42,838 nucleotides of DNA. Source: a virus. Location of the stretch: IMG/VR virus record IMGVR_UViG_3300013233_000593, positions 1 through 42,838 of that record; one strand, given 5' to 3'. The notes under the pieces are model-generated. The model made no database searches. It saw nothing but the letters and a program-made list of their open reading frames with translations, and was not told where the DNA came from. The translations under genes and the position numbers were made by a program. Below, one piece after another: positions 7,134 through 15,317 of this stretch (the stretch's first letter is position 1; each line of letters starts with the position of its first letter).

Positions 7134-8342
7134 ATGACCGACAAACTACAGGAACTCAGTTACGAAAATAAACGTGCCCTCTTAATGTCCGCCCTCGACC
7201 CGAACAACGATTATCGCGTCTGGATACGCGACATCTACAGCGACCACGCTGTTATCGAAGAGGGCGAAGGCAAACTCTTCGAGATCCCCTACACCATCAT
7301 GGACGGCGCCGTCACCCTGGGCGAGCGTAAAGCCGTTCGCGTTGCCTACGAAGCCTTTGCCGAATTGAAGGACGTAGAAGTCCTCCGCGCAGGCACCTTC
7401 ACCTCTATGTCCGGCGAGGCCGTCACGTACACCACCGCCGACCTGACCGAGATAGCGAAGAACGCCGGCGACATGGAAGAGATACTAAAGCCGCCCCTTG
7501 TCGCCACCCACGACGAAGGCGACGACGCCAGCATCACCGTTTTTGGCGCCGTCCACGGCGGGATATTCCACAACATCCGGCAGGACGGAGAAAAACTCAT
7601 GGCCGACATAAAAGGAATGCCGAAGAAGGCCGAAGAGCTTCTCGGCGAAGTCGAAGAGTTCCGCCTCTCCCCGGAAATCTATAAAAATTTTAGTCACGAG
7701 GGCAACTCCTATGGAAAAGCCCTCAGAAGGGTCGCATGGGTAGCAATCCCCGCGATCAAAACAATGGCAGGAGTCACCGGCGCCAACCTCTTTGAGGAAG
7801 AGCCCGACCAGCCATCCACATGGGTAAAGCTCCATGAGCGCAACCAGAGTCCAACAAAGGAGGAACACAAAATGCCAGAAGACGTAACCAAGTTTCAGGA
7901 GCAACTTGATAAACTCTCCGAAAAGATAGCAACCCTCACCGAGTCAAACGCCGCCCTCACCACCGAGCGCGACGCCCTCAAGTCCGACAACGAGGCGAAG
8001 GCGATCAAACTCTCCGACCTGGCCACCTCAGAAAAGGCCCTACGCATTGCTGGGATGATAAAGCCCTTCCGCGCCGCCGGGCTTGCCCCCGTCGTAGCCG
8101 ACAGGCTTGAAAAGCTTGCCGAAACCATCGATGCCTCGACAGTCGCCAAGTTCGGCGAGAAGGAACACACCCCGCTCGACGAGTTCGGCGAAATCCTCGA
8201 CTCCATGCTCAACCGCGAAAAGGAAGGCACCCTCGTCGTAGAGTTTGGCGAAAAGGCCCCCGGCAGCGAAGGCTTTGCCGAGAGTAAGGTCGAGCAAGAG
8301 ACCGTCGCCGCGATAGCCAGCGCCTCTCCGAAAAAGGAGTAA
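7134..8342 (+). CDS. Capsid maturation protease with C-terminal scaffold (Mu gpI-like)
   Basis: The N-terminal ~235 residues match the Mu gpI-type prohead protease, with ATHDEG, a GAVHGGIF strand and EEFRLSPEIY as family features. This serine protease would remove the scaffold during head maturation. The C-terminal ~155 residues are charged coiled coil, as expected of a scaffold. An in-frame ATG at 7872 with a near-perfect ribosome site would give the scaffold alone, as gpZ arises within Mu gpI. AGGAGG precedes the start. It lies between portal-MuF and the decoration protein. Confidence 0.85.
   Translation: MTDKLQELSYENKRALLMSALDPNNDYRVWIRDIYSDHAVIEEGEGKLFEIPYTIMDGAVTLGERKAVRVAYEAFAELKDVEVLRAGTFTSMSGEAVTYTTADLTEIAKNAGDMEEILKPPLVATHDEGDDASITVFGAVHGGIFHNIRQDGEKLMADIKGMPKKAEELLGEVEEFRLSPEIYKNFSHEGNSYGKALRRVAWVAIPAIKTMAGVTGANLFEEEPDQPSTWVKLHERNQSPTKEEHKMPEDVTKFQEQLDKLSEKIATLTESNAALTTERDALKSDNEAKAIKLSDLATSEKALRIAGMIKPFRAAGLAPVVADRLEKLAETIDASTVAKFGEKEHTPLDEFGEILDSMLNREKEGTLVVEFGEKAPGSEGFAESKVEQETVAAIASASPKKE
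7872..8342 (+). CDS. Nested scaffold protein from internal start (156 aa)
   Basis: The internal in-frame ATG is preceded by AAAGGAGG (7856-7863) with an 8-base gap, as good as any ribosome site in the window. The product starts MPEDVTKFQEQLDKLSEKIA and is mostly predicted coiled coil. It would assemble with the capsid protein to shape the prohead and then be degraded by the longer protease product. Nested scaffolds are established for Mu (I/Z) and lambda (C/Nu3); expression here is inferred from the ribosome site. Confidence 0.7.
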   Translation: MPEDVTKFQEQLDKLSEKIATLTESNAALTTERDALKSDNEAKAIKLSDLATSEKALRIAGMIKPFRAAGLAPVVADRLEKLAETIDASTVAKFGEKEHTPLDEFGEILDSMLNREKEGTLVVEFGEKAPGSEGFAESKVEQETVAAIASASPKKE

Positions 8343-8367
8343 CGGCCTTAAAGGAGTAACGGCTTTA
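8334..8367 (+). repeat. 17-bp tandem duplication after the protease gene
   Basis: AAGGAGTAACGGCCTTA (8334-8350) is followed immediately by a copy with one difference (8351-8367). The first copy includes the end of the protease gene and its TAA. The second contains a ribosome-site-like AAGGAG with no ORF behind it. Confidence 0.8.
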
Positions 8368-8404
8368 CCTGAACATTAAAAGTTAAATAAGGAGGGAAAA
8401 CATA

Positions 8405-8779
8405 ATGGTTGAAAGCCTAGGAGTATCCCAGGAAATCCACACTCCCGACAGCCTCATCGCCGGTCACTACCCGCTCATCTCGAAAGAGGTAACACTCATA
8501 GCCGGGCAGAACCTCACCAGAGGCGCCCTGCTCGGCAAGATCACCGCCAGCGGCAAGTACAACCTCAGCCTCTCCGCAGCCGTAGACGGGTCTGAGGTTC
8601 CCACCGCCGTCCTTGCCAAGGACACCGACGCGACCGCCGCCGACGTTGTGACCGTCGCTTACGAGTCCGGCGAGTTCAACGACAACAAGATCATCTTCGG
8701 CGCTGCCCACACCGCAGCAACCGTAGAGGCAGGGCTGAGGGATCAGAATATCTACCTCAAAACCCCGGTTAAAGGATAG
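8405..8779 (+). CDS. Head decoration protein (lambda gpD-like)
   Basis: At 124 aa, this is the normal size for the lambda gpD/HDPD family, trimers of which bind the outside of the expanded head. Typical features are the SLIAGHYPLISKEVTLIAGQ start, the GQNLTRGALLGKI turn and a VLAKDTDAT segment. It lies between the scaffold and a lambda E-type capsid protein. AAGGAGGG precedes the ATG. Confidence 0.88.
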   Translation: MVESLGVSQEIHTPDSLIAGHYPLISKEVTLIAGQNLTRGALLGKITASGKYNLSLSAAVDGSEVPTAVLAKDTDATAADVVTVAYESGEFNDNKIIFGAAHTAATVEAGLRDQNIYLKTPVKG

Positions 8780-8784
8780 GGGAC

Positions 8785-8809
8785 AATTTTCAATTAACAA
8801 TTGAAAATT
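8785..8809. repeat. Perfect AT-rich inverted repeat (AATTGACAATT family)
   Basis: AATTTTCAATT and AATTGAAAATT form 11-bp perfect arms around a 3-base loop. Related elements lie at 11806, 13121, 29470 and 33100, and inside the portal gene. No gene lies here. Confidence 0.75.
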
Positions 8810-8866
8810 AATAATTAAAAAAAATGTAGTCGAGGGCGTTAGCCCTCGTAAGAGAGGAGCAACAAA

Positions 8867-9883
8867 ATGATAGACATGTTCAAAACCAGAACAATGCTCG
8901 CAGCGCTGGAGATAATGTTCATACCAAAAACATTCTTGCTTAACCTGTTTTTCGGTGGTGCGCCAGAGGTGTCCAACACCAAGTATGTAGACATCGACAT
9001 CTACAAAGGCAAGAGGCGTCTTGCCCCATTTGTCCAGCCCACGGCCCAGGGCAAGATCATAGAGCGCACAGGATTCACCACCCAGTCCTTCCAGCCGCCC
9101 TACGTCAAGCCCAAGATGGCGACCACTGCCGCCGACATCTTGAACAGGGACGCTGGCAACACCATCTACCAGGGCAACTCATCGCCCGCGCAGAGAGCGT
9201 CTGTACAGCTCGGCAAGGACCTCCTCGAACTCACGCAGATGATTATCAGGCGCGAGGAGTGGATGGCCGCGCAGGCCCTCAATACCGGCAAGATCACCGT
9301 CGTTGGCGAAGGGGTAGACGCTGAGATCGACTTCCTTATGGCCGCCAGCCACAAGATAACCCTCACCGGCGTCGCCCTCTGGACAGACCCCGCCAGCACG
9401 CCCCTCGCCAACCTCCGGGCATGGAAGCAGGCAGTGGCCAAGGATTCCGGCCTCGTCCCGGACGTAGCCGTCTTCGGCTCCGACGTAGTCAACGCCTTCC
9501 TTGCCCACGCCGACGTACAGAAGCAGCTCGACAACCGGCGTATCGTCCTCGGGCAGATTAACCCCACCACCCTGCCGAACGGCGCAAGCTACATCGGCAG
9601 GATAGAGGAGCTCGACATCTACACCTACGACGAGTGGTACCTCGACGCCGCAGACGTACTCCAGCCGATGGTTCCCGTGGACAAGATCTTACTTGGTTCC
9701 ACAAACGCGAGAGCCACAAGGCACTACGGCGCCATCCAGGACCTCAAGGCGACAGCCGCCGTCCCCTTCTTCCCAAAATCTTGGGAAGAGCAGGACCCGT
9801 CCGTCCAGTGGTTAATGGTACAGAGCGCACCCCTGGTGTGCCCGCACCAGATCGACGCCTTCCTGAGCGCGAAGGCAGTATAA
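8867..9883 (+). CDS. Major capsid protein (lambda gpE-like)
   Basis: 338 aa, the size of lambda E-family capsid proteins (HK97 fold). It has a hydrophobic FIPKTFLLNLFFGG N-terminal segment, a SNTKYVDIDI strand and a QRASVQLGKDLLELTQMIIR helix, all typical of the family. It follows the gpD-like protein, so this phage has a lambda D/E shell on a Mu-type portal and protease. GAGGAGC precedes the ATG. Confidence 0.92.
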   Translation: MIDMFKTRTMLAALEIMFIPKTFLLNLFFGGAPEVSNTKYVDIDIYKGKRRLAPFVQPTAQGKIIERTGFTTQSFQPPYVKPKMATTAADILNRDAGNTIYQGNSSPAQRASVQLGKDLLELTQMIIRREEWMAAQALNTGKITVVGEGVDAEIDFLMAASHKITLTGVALWTDPASTPLANLRAWKQAVAKDSGLVPDVAVFGSDVVNAFLAHADVQKQLDNRRIVLGQINPTTLPNGASYIGRIEELDIYTYDEWYLDAADVLQPMVPVDKILLGSTNARATRHYGAIQDLKATAAVPFFPKSWEEQDPSVQWLMVQSAPLVCPHQIDAFLSAKAV

Positions 9884-9891
9884 ACAACGGG

Positions 9892-9950
9892 TATCAGGTG
9901 TCGGGGGTCGGGTATTTTTTTTACCGAACCCCGATCCCCTGCCCCACAAC
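9892..9950. repeat. Dispersed G/C-rich imperfect inverted repeat, copy 1
   Basis: A G-rich arm (GGGTATCAGGTGTCGGGGGT) and a C-rich arm (ACCGAACCCCGATCCCC) flank a run of eight T. The same design recurs at 10674-10746 and 18000-18064. The T run could make it act as a weak terminator. Confidence 0.7.
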
Positions 9951-9965
9951 ACAAGGAGCAACCCA

Positions 9966-10193
9966 ATGAAAGTCAAAGTCAATCCCGGGCACACCGTCCA
10001 CGACGGCAAGAAAGGCTACACCGAAGGCGACAGCCTCACCATCGCCAACGACAAAGAGGCGAAGTCTCTCATAAAGGCCGGAATCGTCAGCAAGGCCGGA
10101 AAGAAAGCCGCCCCGGCACCCGATCCCGAGCCCGACCCCGACCCCGAGCCCGGAACCTCGGCCCACGATCCTGGTACTGAGGGAGCCAACTAA
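9966..10193 (+). CDS. Small head protein with acidic Pro-rich tail (75 aa)
   Basis: The first ~50 residues (KVKVNPGHTVHDGKKGYTEG, then EAKSLIKAGIVS) match a small SH3-like family often found between the capsid and head-completion genes. The tail is a Pro/Asp/Glu run (PDPEPDPDPEPG). Likely a minor head component; exact role unknown. ACAAGGAG precedes the start. Confidence 0.75.
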   Translation: MKVKVNPGHTVHDGKKGYTEGDSLTIANDKEAKSLIKAGIVSKAGKKAAPAPDPEPDPDPEPGTSAHDPGTEGAN

Positions 10194-10196
10194 CCA

Positions 10197-10667
10197 ATGG
10201 CCTACTGCGCCCACACCGATATCCTCGCCCTGGAGATCATCCTTGAGGAGCTTATCGCCCTCACCGATGACGGCAAGACCGGCGCCCCCGACATCACCAT
10301 CGTCAACGCCAACATCGCTAGGGCCGATGCCGAGATAGACGGCTACATCAAGTCCCACTACAGCGTGCCGTTGACCCTCCCCGTGCCGGAAGAGATAAAA
10401 AACCTCTCCGCCACCATCACCGCCTATTGGCTCTTTCGGCGGAGAAACGAAGTCAACGAGTCAATCTTCGACGCCTACATAAAAGCCCTGGCAAAGCTAA
10501 AGGCAATCTCCCAGGGCAACTATGCCATCAACGGCATCACAAAAAAGACCGACCCGTCCGGCGTAGCATCAACCATAGCCTCAACCGTGACGCACGAATT
10601 CACCAGAACAAAAAAAGACAGTAGCGGCACCGTCATCGGCAATGAAGGAACAATGGAAAAATGGTAG
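10197..10667 (+). CDS. Mu gp36-like head completion protein (DUF1320)
   Basis: 156 aa with the family N-terminus (MAYCAHTDILALEIILEELI), an acidic IARADAEIDGYIKSHYSVPL helix and a helical core. It is expected at the head-tail connector. It sits three bases after the previous gene, followed by gpG- and gp37-type genes in the Mu order. Confidence 0.85.
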   Translation: MAYCAHTDILALEIILEELIALTDDGKTGAPDITIVNANIARADAEIDGYIKSHYSVPLTLPVPEEIKNLSATITAYWLFRRRNEVNESIFDAYIKALAKLKAISQGNYAINGITKKTDPSGVASTIASTVTHEFTRTKKDSSGTVIGNEGTMEKW

Positions 10668-10673
10668 ATAAGA

Positions 10674-10746
10674 GGCAGGGAACGGGGATCAGGGGTCTGG
10701 TGTCGGAAAGTCCAAATACCCGACCCCCGAAACCCGACCCCCAAAA
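10674..10746. repeat. Dispersed G/C-rich imperfect inverted repeat, copy 2
   Basis: A G-rich arm (GGGAACGGGGATCAGGGGTC) and C-rich arm (CCCGACCCCCGAAACCCGAC) flank a centre GGAAAGTCC, which appears in reverse-complement form (GGACTTTCC) in copy 3. It fills the gap between the gp36-like and gpG-like genes. Confidence 0.75.
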
Positions 10747-10753
10747 TTAACAG

Positions 10754-11317
10754 ATGATTGCCATCGACATAAACATAACCGGCCTCGACGCCGAACTTGC
10801 CCGCCTCGACAGGATAGGAATCGGCCTCACCAACCTCTCGCCCTTTTTCAAAGTCGCCGGGACAGAGATGATGAAGAGTTCACAAAAGAACTTCCTCTCC
10901 GGAGGCCGCCCCGCATGGCCGTCGCTCTCGCAGGTGACGCTACTTCTCCGGGCGCAGAAGAAAAAGAGCTTCCGCACCCATAAACGGGGAAAGAACAAGG
11001 GTCGGCTCACAAAGAAAACCTTCAACGTCTTGATCGCCGGAGCCAACCCGCTCAGAGACACCGGCCACCTCATGGCGTCGATAGGCAACCCGGCAAAGGG
11101 CGGCATCTTCCGCATCGAGGCCGACTCCATCACCATCGGCACGGCGGTCAAATACGCCGAAGCGCACCAGCAAGGCGTCGCAAAAACAAAAGGCTTTATC
11201 AAGGGCAAGAAGATACCGAAGAGAGAATTCCTGAAAGTCCAGCCCGAAGACGAGACAAACATCCTCCGCCATGCCAGAGAATTCGTGGACAGAGTAATTA
11301 GGAGGAACAAAAACTAA
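10754..11317 (+). CDS. Mu gpG-like virion morphogenesis / tail completion protein
   Basis: 187 aa matching the phage virion-morphogenesis family, which acts at head-tail joining. It has an ITGLDAELARLDRIG start, a basic middle (KKKSFRTHKRGKNKGRLTKK) and a conserved LRDTGHLMASI followed by IGTAVKYAEAHQQG. The stop overlaps the next gene's ATG by one base. Confidence 0.87.
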   Translation: MIAIDINITGLDAELARLDRIGIGLTNLSPFFKVAGTEMMKSSQKNFLSGGRPAWPSLSQVTLLLRAQKKKSFRTHKRGKNKGRLTKKTFNVLIAGANPLRDTGHLMASIGNPAKGGIFRIEADSITIGTAVKYAEAHQQGVAKTKGFIKGKKIPKREFLKVQPEDETNILRHAREFVDRVIRRNKN

Positions 11318-11796
11318 TGTCTCTCACAAACAGCTTCACCGCCATAATCGACAACATCGTCACCACCCTCGCCGGCGATGCGCCCCTGAACGACTTTTGC
11401 AAACAGGCATTCAGCAGGCGTCTCAAAGTGGTGAAGCAATTAACTCCGCGAGAGGACGTAACCATAGACAACTACCCCCTCATAATGATCACACGGCCCG
11501 AAGTGGATAACGACAATCATAGCGCCTCTGCCCGCGCCGACATAATCCACACCGTAAAACTCTACTGCGGATTCCGTGTAGGCGACAGCGTGGCCAGTAC
11601 AAAGCCGCACCTCGATGAGCTTATCCAGTTCGACGAGTACATCGACCAGGCCCTCCTTCAGTCCCCCCTCCGTGGCGGCCTCGGCCTGATGACAAAGATA
11701 GGCAAATCCGTCAACGACCAGGGCGCACAGCCGCCCGAATACTTTACGGAGAAACTGATTTACGTGACACAGAGGATACAACCAACGCAGAGATAA
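11317..11796 (+). CDS. Mu gp37-like protein (DUF1834), tail terminator candidate
   Basis: 159 aa. Position directly after gpG and the mixed alpha/beta pattern fit Mu gp37-type proteins, which function at the tail-head interface. GGAGGAAC precedes the start. Assignment rests partly on gene order. Confidence 0.75.
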   Translation: MSLTNSFTAIIDNIVTTLAGDAPLNDFCKQAFSRRLKVVKQLTPREDVTIDNYPLIMITRPEVDNDNHSASARADIIHTVKLYCGFRVGDSVASTKPHLDELIQFDEYIDQALLQSPLRGGLGLMTKIGKSVNDQGAQPPEYFTEKLIYVTQRIQPTQR

Positions 11797-11805
11797 AATG
11801 GCACA

Positions 11806-11820
11806 TTGACAATTGACAAC
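11806..11820. repeat. Short AATTGACAATT-family repeat
   Basis: TTGACAATTGACAA lies just after the gp37-like gene, before the ribosome site (ACAGGAGGT) of the tail tube gene. Confidence 0.5.
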
Positions 11821-11861
11821 AAATAAAACTCGAACCTAACAAAACACAGGAGGTAAAAAAC

Positions 11862-12602
11862 ATGCCATCACCAGCAGACCTGCTCCTCGGCGGAGCAAAG
11901 TTATTTTTCAACGACGGTAGCGGTTACCGCACTTTCGGCAACATCCCGGAGATATCCCTCTCCCGGGCCATCACCGAGCTGGAACATTTCACCCCGAAGA
12001 CCGGCAAGCGGCTCCTCGACAAGACCCTTATCACCGAGACAAAACTGGGGATCAACTTCAAGATCGACGAATTCGACGACCTCAACCTCAATGCCATCGT
12101 CTTCGGCAACGGTGTAACAGACGCATCGTATGCCTCCGGCTCCGTAGTTGACGAAGCCCACACAGCCAAACTGGATCGATTCCTCTTCATGGCCAAAGAT
12201 AAAATCTCAGCGGTCGTAGTCACCGACTCCACCGGCGCTACCACTTATGTCCTCGATACCGATTACACCATCGAAGACGCAGCGCTTGGGATAATCAAAA
12301 TTCTCTCCACCGGCTCCATCACCGCCGATGAAGCCCTGCTCATCGACTACAGCTACGCCGCAGGCACCCGCAACAGGATCGTCCCCGGCAAGACCTTCAC
12401 CGTCGAAGGATCTGCCCGCCTCGAATTCCTGACCGAGAGCGGCTCACCCCTCACATGGGTAATTCACAAGGCCGCCCTCAAAGCGGAAGGCGACACAACC
12501 CTCTCCAGCGAAATCTGGAGCGAGGCCGACATGAAACTCGACATCCTCTCCGACGACGCAAACAACCCGAACGAGCCCTACGGGTACCTGCTGGCAGGAT
12601 AG
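11862..12602 (+). CDS. Major tail tube protein
   Basis: 246 aa. It starts with the tube-protein pattern GGAKLFFNDGSGYRTFGNIP, followed by ELEHFTPKTGKRLLDKT. A beta insert (TTYVLDTDYTIED...GIIKILSTGSI...ALLIDYSY) resembles segments in the 189- and 671-aa tail proteins. There is no sheath gene beside it, so the tail should be non-contractile. The next gene is the assembly chaperone. Confidence 0.88.
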   Translation: MPSPADLLLGGAKLFFNDGSGYRTFGNIPEISLSRAITELEHFTPKTGKRLLDKTLITETKLGINFKIDEFDDLNLNAIVFGNGVTDASYASGSVVDEAHTAKLDRFLFMAKDKISAVVVTDSTGATTYVLDTDYTIEDAALGIIKILSTGSITADEALLIDYSYAAGTRNRIVPGKTFTVEGSARLEFLTESGSPLTWVIHKAALKAEGDTTLSSEIWSEADMKLDILSDDANNPNEPYGYLLAG

Positions 12603-12615
12603 GAGAAAGGCAGCA

Positions 12616-13119
12616 ATGGAACATTATTTTTCTGAGACAACCATACGAATAGCCCCGGAGTCTGGAGAGGAGATCACCCTCATCATGCGGCCCCTCAAGG
12701 TCAAGGAACTTCCCGACCTCCTTCGCCTTGAGGCCCGCGCGGCCAGCGGTGACGGAGAGGCCACTATTGCAGGCTTTGCCGACTTTATCGACCTCGTAGA
12801 CGGCACGGTAGATGGCGACATCAAGGCCCTCCCCACCGAAGCCCTCGACGGCATCATCAAAGCCTTCGACGGTCTCAACTTTCCAGCGGGAGCAAAAAAG
12901 GGCAAGGCCAGCAAAAAGCCCTTTGATGAAAAAGAGTTTGCCCGGTCAATAGAGTTCCTCATCTCCCAGGGCCACGCATTCAGCGAGATCGAAGAGTACA
13001 CCCTCCCCCGGTTCCGCCTTTTTGTGGACCTGGCCATAGAGCGATTGACCGCAAAGCCAAAGAAAAAGGTTGACCCCATGGAGGCCCTGGCCGGGCTTGG
13101 GATACCAATGAGGCAGTGA
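12616..13119 (+). CDS. Tail assembly chaperone (gpG/gpGT-type)
   Basis: 167 aa, between tube and tape measure as in other siphophages. The N-terminal ~95 residues are a helical G-like domain; the C-terminal ~70 (ARSIEFLISQGHAFSEIEEY onward) resemble the T part. Both are in one frame here, joined by a Lys-rich linker (AKKGKASKKPF) containing a canonical slippery heptamer. A slip there would shorten the protein rather than extend it. Confidence 0.8.
   Translation: MEHYFSETTIRIAPESGEEITLIMRPLKVKELPDLLRLEARAASGDGEATIAGFADFIDLVDGTVDGDIKALPTEALDGIIKAFDGLNFPAGAKKGKASKKPFDEKEFARSIEFLISQGHAFSEIEEYTLPRFRLFVDLAIERLTAKPKKKVDPMEALAGLGIPMRQ
12894..12900 (+). other. A AAA AAG slippery heptamer in the chaperone gene
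   Basis: The heptamer is in the right phase (gcA AAA AAG) for a -1 slip. A slip gives nine further codons (GQGQQKAL then stop at 12924-12926), so the full-length reading would be the long form and the slipped product the short one, as in bacterial dnaX. No pseudoknot was established. Confidence 0.3.
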
Positions 13120-13120
13120 T

Positions 13121-13138
13121 AATTGACAATGGTCAATT
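13121..13138. repeat. AATTGACAATT-family inverted repeat before the tape measure gene
   Basis: AATTGAC (13121-13127) and GTCAATT (13132-13138) form a perfect short palindrome, followed by more AATT-rich sequence to 13155. It fills the whole gap, so the tape measure gene has no obvious ribosome site. Confidence 0.6.
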
Positions 13139-13158
13139 GAGAATTATCAATTAAAACA

Positions 13159-15264
13159 ATGAGCGAAGTAACAATAAAAATAAAAGCCGACGCGAAGGGC
13201 GCAAAGAACACCATCGGCGGACTGGCCGACGATACCAGGCGCGGCTTCCGCGATATGGAGAAGTCCGGCACCCGCCTCCAGCGGTCGTGGAAGGCCCTCA
13301 AGAAGAACTGGCTTGCCGTCACTGCCGGTATCACCGGCTCCCTCTTCGCCCTCAAAAAGGCGTGGGATACCGCCTTCGACGCGGCCCGCTTCCAGCAGAT
13401 GCGCCAGTCCTTCCACACCTTCGCCGCCTCTCACGGTGTCGACTCAAATGTAATCCTTGCCAACCTCAAGCGCGTTTCCGCCGGGACGATAGACACTGCG
13501 CAACTCATGGAGGCAGCAGGGAACGCCATGCTCCTCGGCATTCCCGCAGACAAGCTGACACGAATGATGGAGATCGCCCGCGCCTCGTCACGGATCACCG
13601 GCAGAACCATAGCCGAATCGTTCAACGACATTGCCCTCGGCATGGGCCGCCAGTCAAAGCTGATACTCGATAACCTTGGAATAATAATCAGAGTAGAGAA
13701 AGCAAACAAGGATTATGCCGAATCTATAGGCAAAGTGGCTTCTCAACTCACCGACGCCGAAAAGAAGCAGGCATTTTTAAACGCAGTAATGGAGGCCGGA
13801 GAGGACACCATGCGCCGCGTCAATGTACAGGCATTGACACAGGCAGAGAGAATGCAGCGGATTGAGGCCAGGTGGAAAGACGCTGGTAAAACTATTGGCG
13901 GTGTGCTTGTAAGAACCGGCATCGCAATCACCCTGATTTTTCAGTCTACCGCCTCCCTCGGTCTCCGTCTCTTCGGCGTATTCTCGCGTCTCGTACAGGG
14001 CGCGGCATTCTTGACCGATGCAATCCATATCACAAGTGGCGCTTACGACACATGGGGCAACAATGCCGAGACCGCAGCCGGTGCTGCCGATGAACTCCAT
14101 ATCGCCGCCCTCGAATCTTTCGATGCCATAGCCAACTACGGCAAACTCGAAGAACCAATAAAGACCGTAAAAACCGGCATAGACGAAATCACCAAAGCCA
14201 TCACCGAGCAGATAAAAACCACTACAGAAGCGCAGTCCGCCCAGCAGCAAACCCTCGACGCAATGAAGGCCAAGTATCAGAGCTATAGCGACGCGATCAT
14301 TGCCATTGATCAGAGGATAAAGAAAGAGCGCCTTTCCACCGAGGAGATTATCCGCGACCTACAGAGGACTCTCCTCGCTCCCGGTGAACTCCGGGATGAC
14401 AAACGGCTTGAAGCCGAACAGAACCTCTCCAAGGCCCGCAAGGCATTTGCAGAGGGCGACGCCGCAGCCGCAGCAGAGTTCGCCCGCAAGTCAAAGGAGA
14501 TATTCGCCTCCCTGGGCGACGCCGTAAAGGACGGCGACAGAATAATCGAGACCCAATCCGAGTCCGTAAGCCGTGCCATCGCTGGCGTGACGGAAGCGCA
14601 GAAGTTGCTTGATAACATTATGAACGGCGAGAAAAAGGATCAGCAGGGCTTGAAAGAACAGCTTGAGCTTCCCATAGCCGAAGCAGAGGCAAAACTGGCA
14701 GAATTCGCGTCGCAACTCAAAGAACTCAACGATCTGGCCACAACCCACAAGGTTGAGATCGATGACACCGCCGCACTGTCGGCGATAGAGGCCCTTAAGC
14801 AGGACACCTCCTCCACCCACACCGTGTTTGTCAAGGAGGTGCAGACCAAGCAGACCGGCGGCCCCATCCATGCCCGTACCGGTCGTCACCTCAGCGGCTA
14901 CGGCGGCGGCGACCGCATACCGCTTCTGGCCGAGGCGGGGGAGTACATCGTCCGCAAAGAGGCCGTCCGTCACTATGGCCGGGCCGTATTTGACAGCCTC
15001 AACCGCATGAGCGCCGACGGCATATTGAGCCGCATGTCCGTCCCCGCATTTGCCAACGGCGGCATCGTCCCGACCGGCGCGTCCGGCGGCGCCCCTGGGA
15101 CTAGCGGCGGAACGCTGGAGTTTGGCACAGTTAACCTCAACCTCGACGGCAAGACATACCCCCTCAAGGCCGATCGCGACGTATTCAAGGGCCTGACCGA
15201 TAAGATAGGCAACATAAAAGCGTCCAGGGGCCACTTTCGGCCACCCTGGGAGAAATCAACCTAA
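13159..15264 (+). CDS. Tail tape measure protein (701 aa)
   Basis: Long helical protein starting SEVTIKIKADAKGAKNTIGG, typical of tape measures, with a hydrophobic stretch near residues 50-65 and another near 250-275, long coiled coil (about 340-545) and a Gly-rich C-terminal region (HLSGYGGGDRIPLLAEAGEY), common near tape-measure ends. At about 0.15 nm per residue it predicts a tail near 100 nm. Its last codons run into the 20-bp tandem repeats. Confidence 0.9.
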   Translation: MSEVTIKIKADAKGAKNTIGGLADDTRRGFRDMEKSGTRLQRSWKALKKNWLAVTAGITGSLFALKKAWDTAFDAARFQQMRQSFHTFAASHGVDSNVILANLKRVSAGTIDTAQLMEAAGNAMLLGIPADKLTRMMEIARASSRITGRTIAESFNDIALGMGRQSKLILDNLGIIIRVEKANKDYAESIGKVASQLTDAEKKQAFLNAVMEAGEDTMRRVNVQALTQAERMQRIEARWKDAGKTIGGVLVRTGIAITLIFQSTASLGLRLFGVFSRLVQGAAFLTDAIHITSGAYDTWGNNAETAAGAADELHIAALESFDAIANYGKLEEPIKTVKTGIDEITKAITEQIKTTTEAQSAQQQTLDAMKAKYQSYSDAIIAIDQRIKKERLSTEEIIRDLQRTLLAPGELRDDKRLEAEQNLSKARKAFAEGDAAAAAEFARKSKEIFASLGDAVKDGDRIIETQSESVSRAIAGVTEAQKLLDNIMNGEKKDQQGLKEQLELPIAEAEAKLAEFASQLKELNDLATTHKVEIDDTAALSAIEALKQDTSSTHTVFVKEVQTKQTGGPIHARTGRHLSGYGGGDRIPLLAEAGEYIVRKEAVRHYGRAVFDSLNRMSADGILSRMSVPAFANGGIVPTGASGGAPGTSGGTLEFGTVNLNLDGKTYPLKADRDVFKGLTDKIGNIKASRGHFRPPWEKST

Positions 15265-15312
15265 ACCATGCTAAATCAACCTAAACCATGCTAAATCATG
15301 CAAAACCATGCT
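15253..15312 (+). repeat. Three tandem 20-bp direct repeats at the end of the tape measure gene
   Basis: Unit AAATCAACCTAAACCATGCT occurs at 15253-15272 and 15273-15292 exactly and at 15293-15312 with two differences; a fourth partial unit follows. The first copy supplies the last residues (KST) and TAA of the tape measure gene. The array fills the gap before the next gene. Confidence 0.9.
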
Positions 15313-15317
15313 AAACA

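Noticed and set aside
10747-11310. 187-aa minus-strand ORF with the same span as the gpG-like gene
   Set aside because: Plus strand carries family motifs and sits in a continuous operon; the minus ORF has no coding context.
15253-15312. 20-bp tandem repeats as a mini CRISPR array
   Set aside because: The copies are contiguous with no spacers and overlap the tape measure stop codon.
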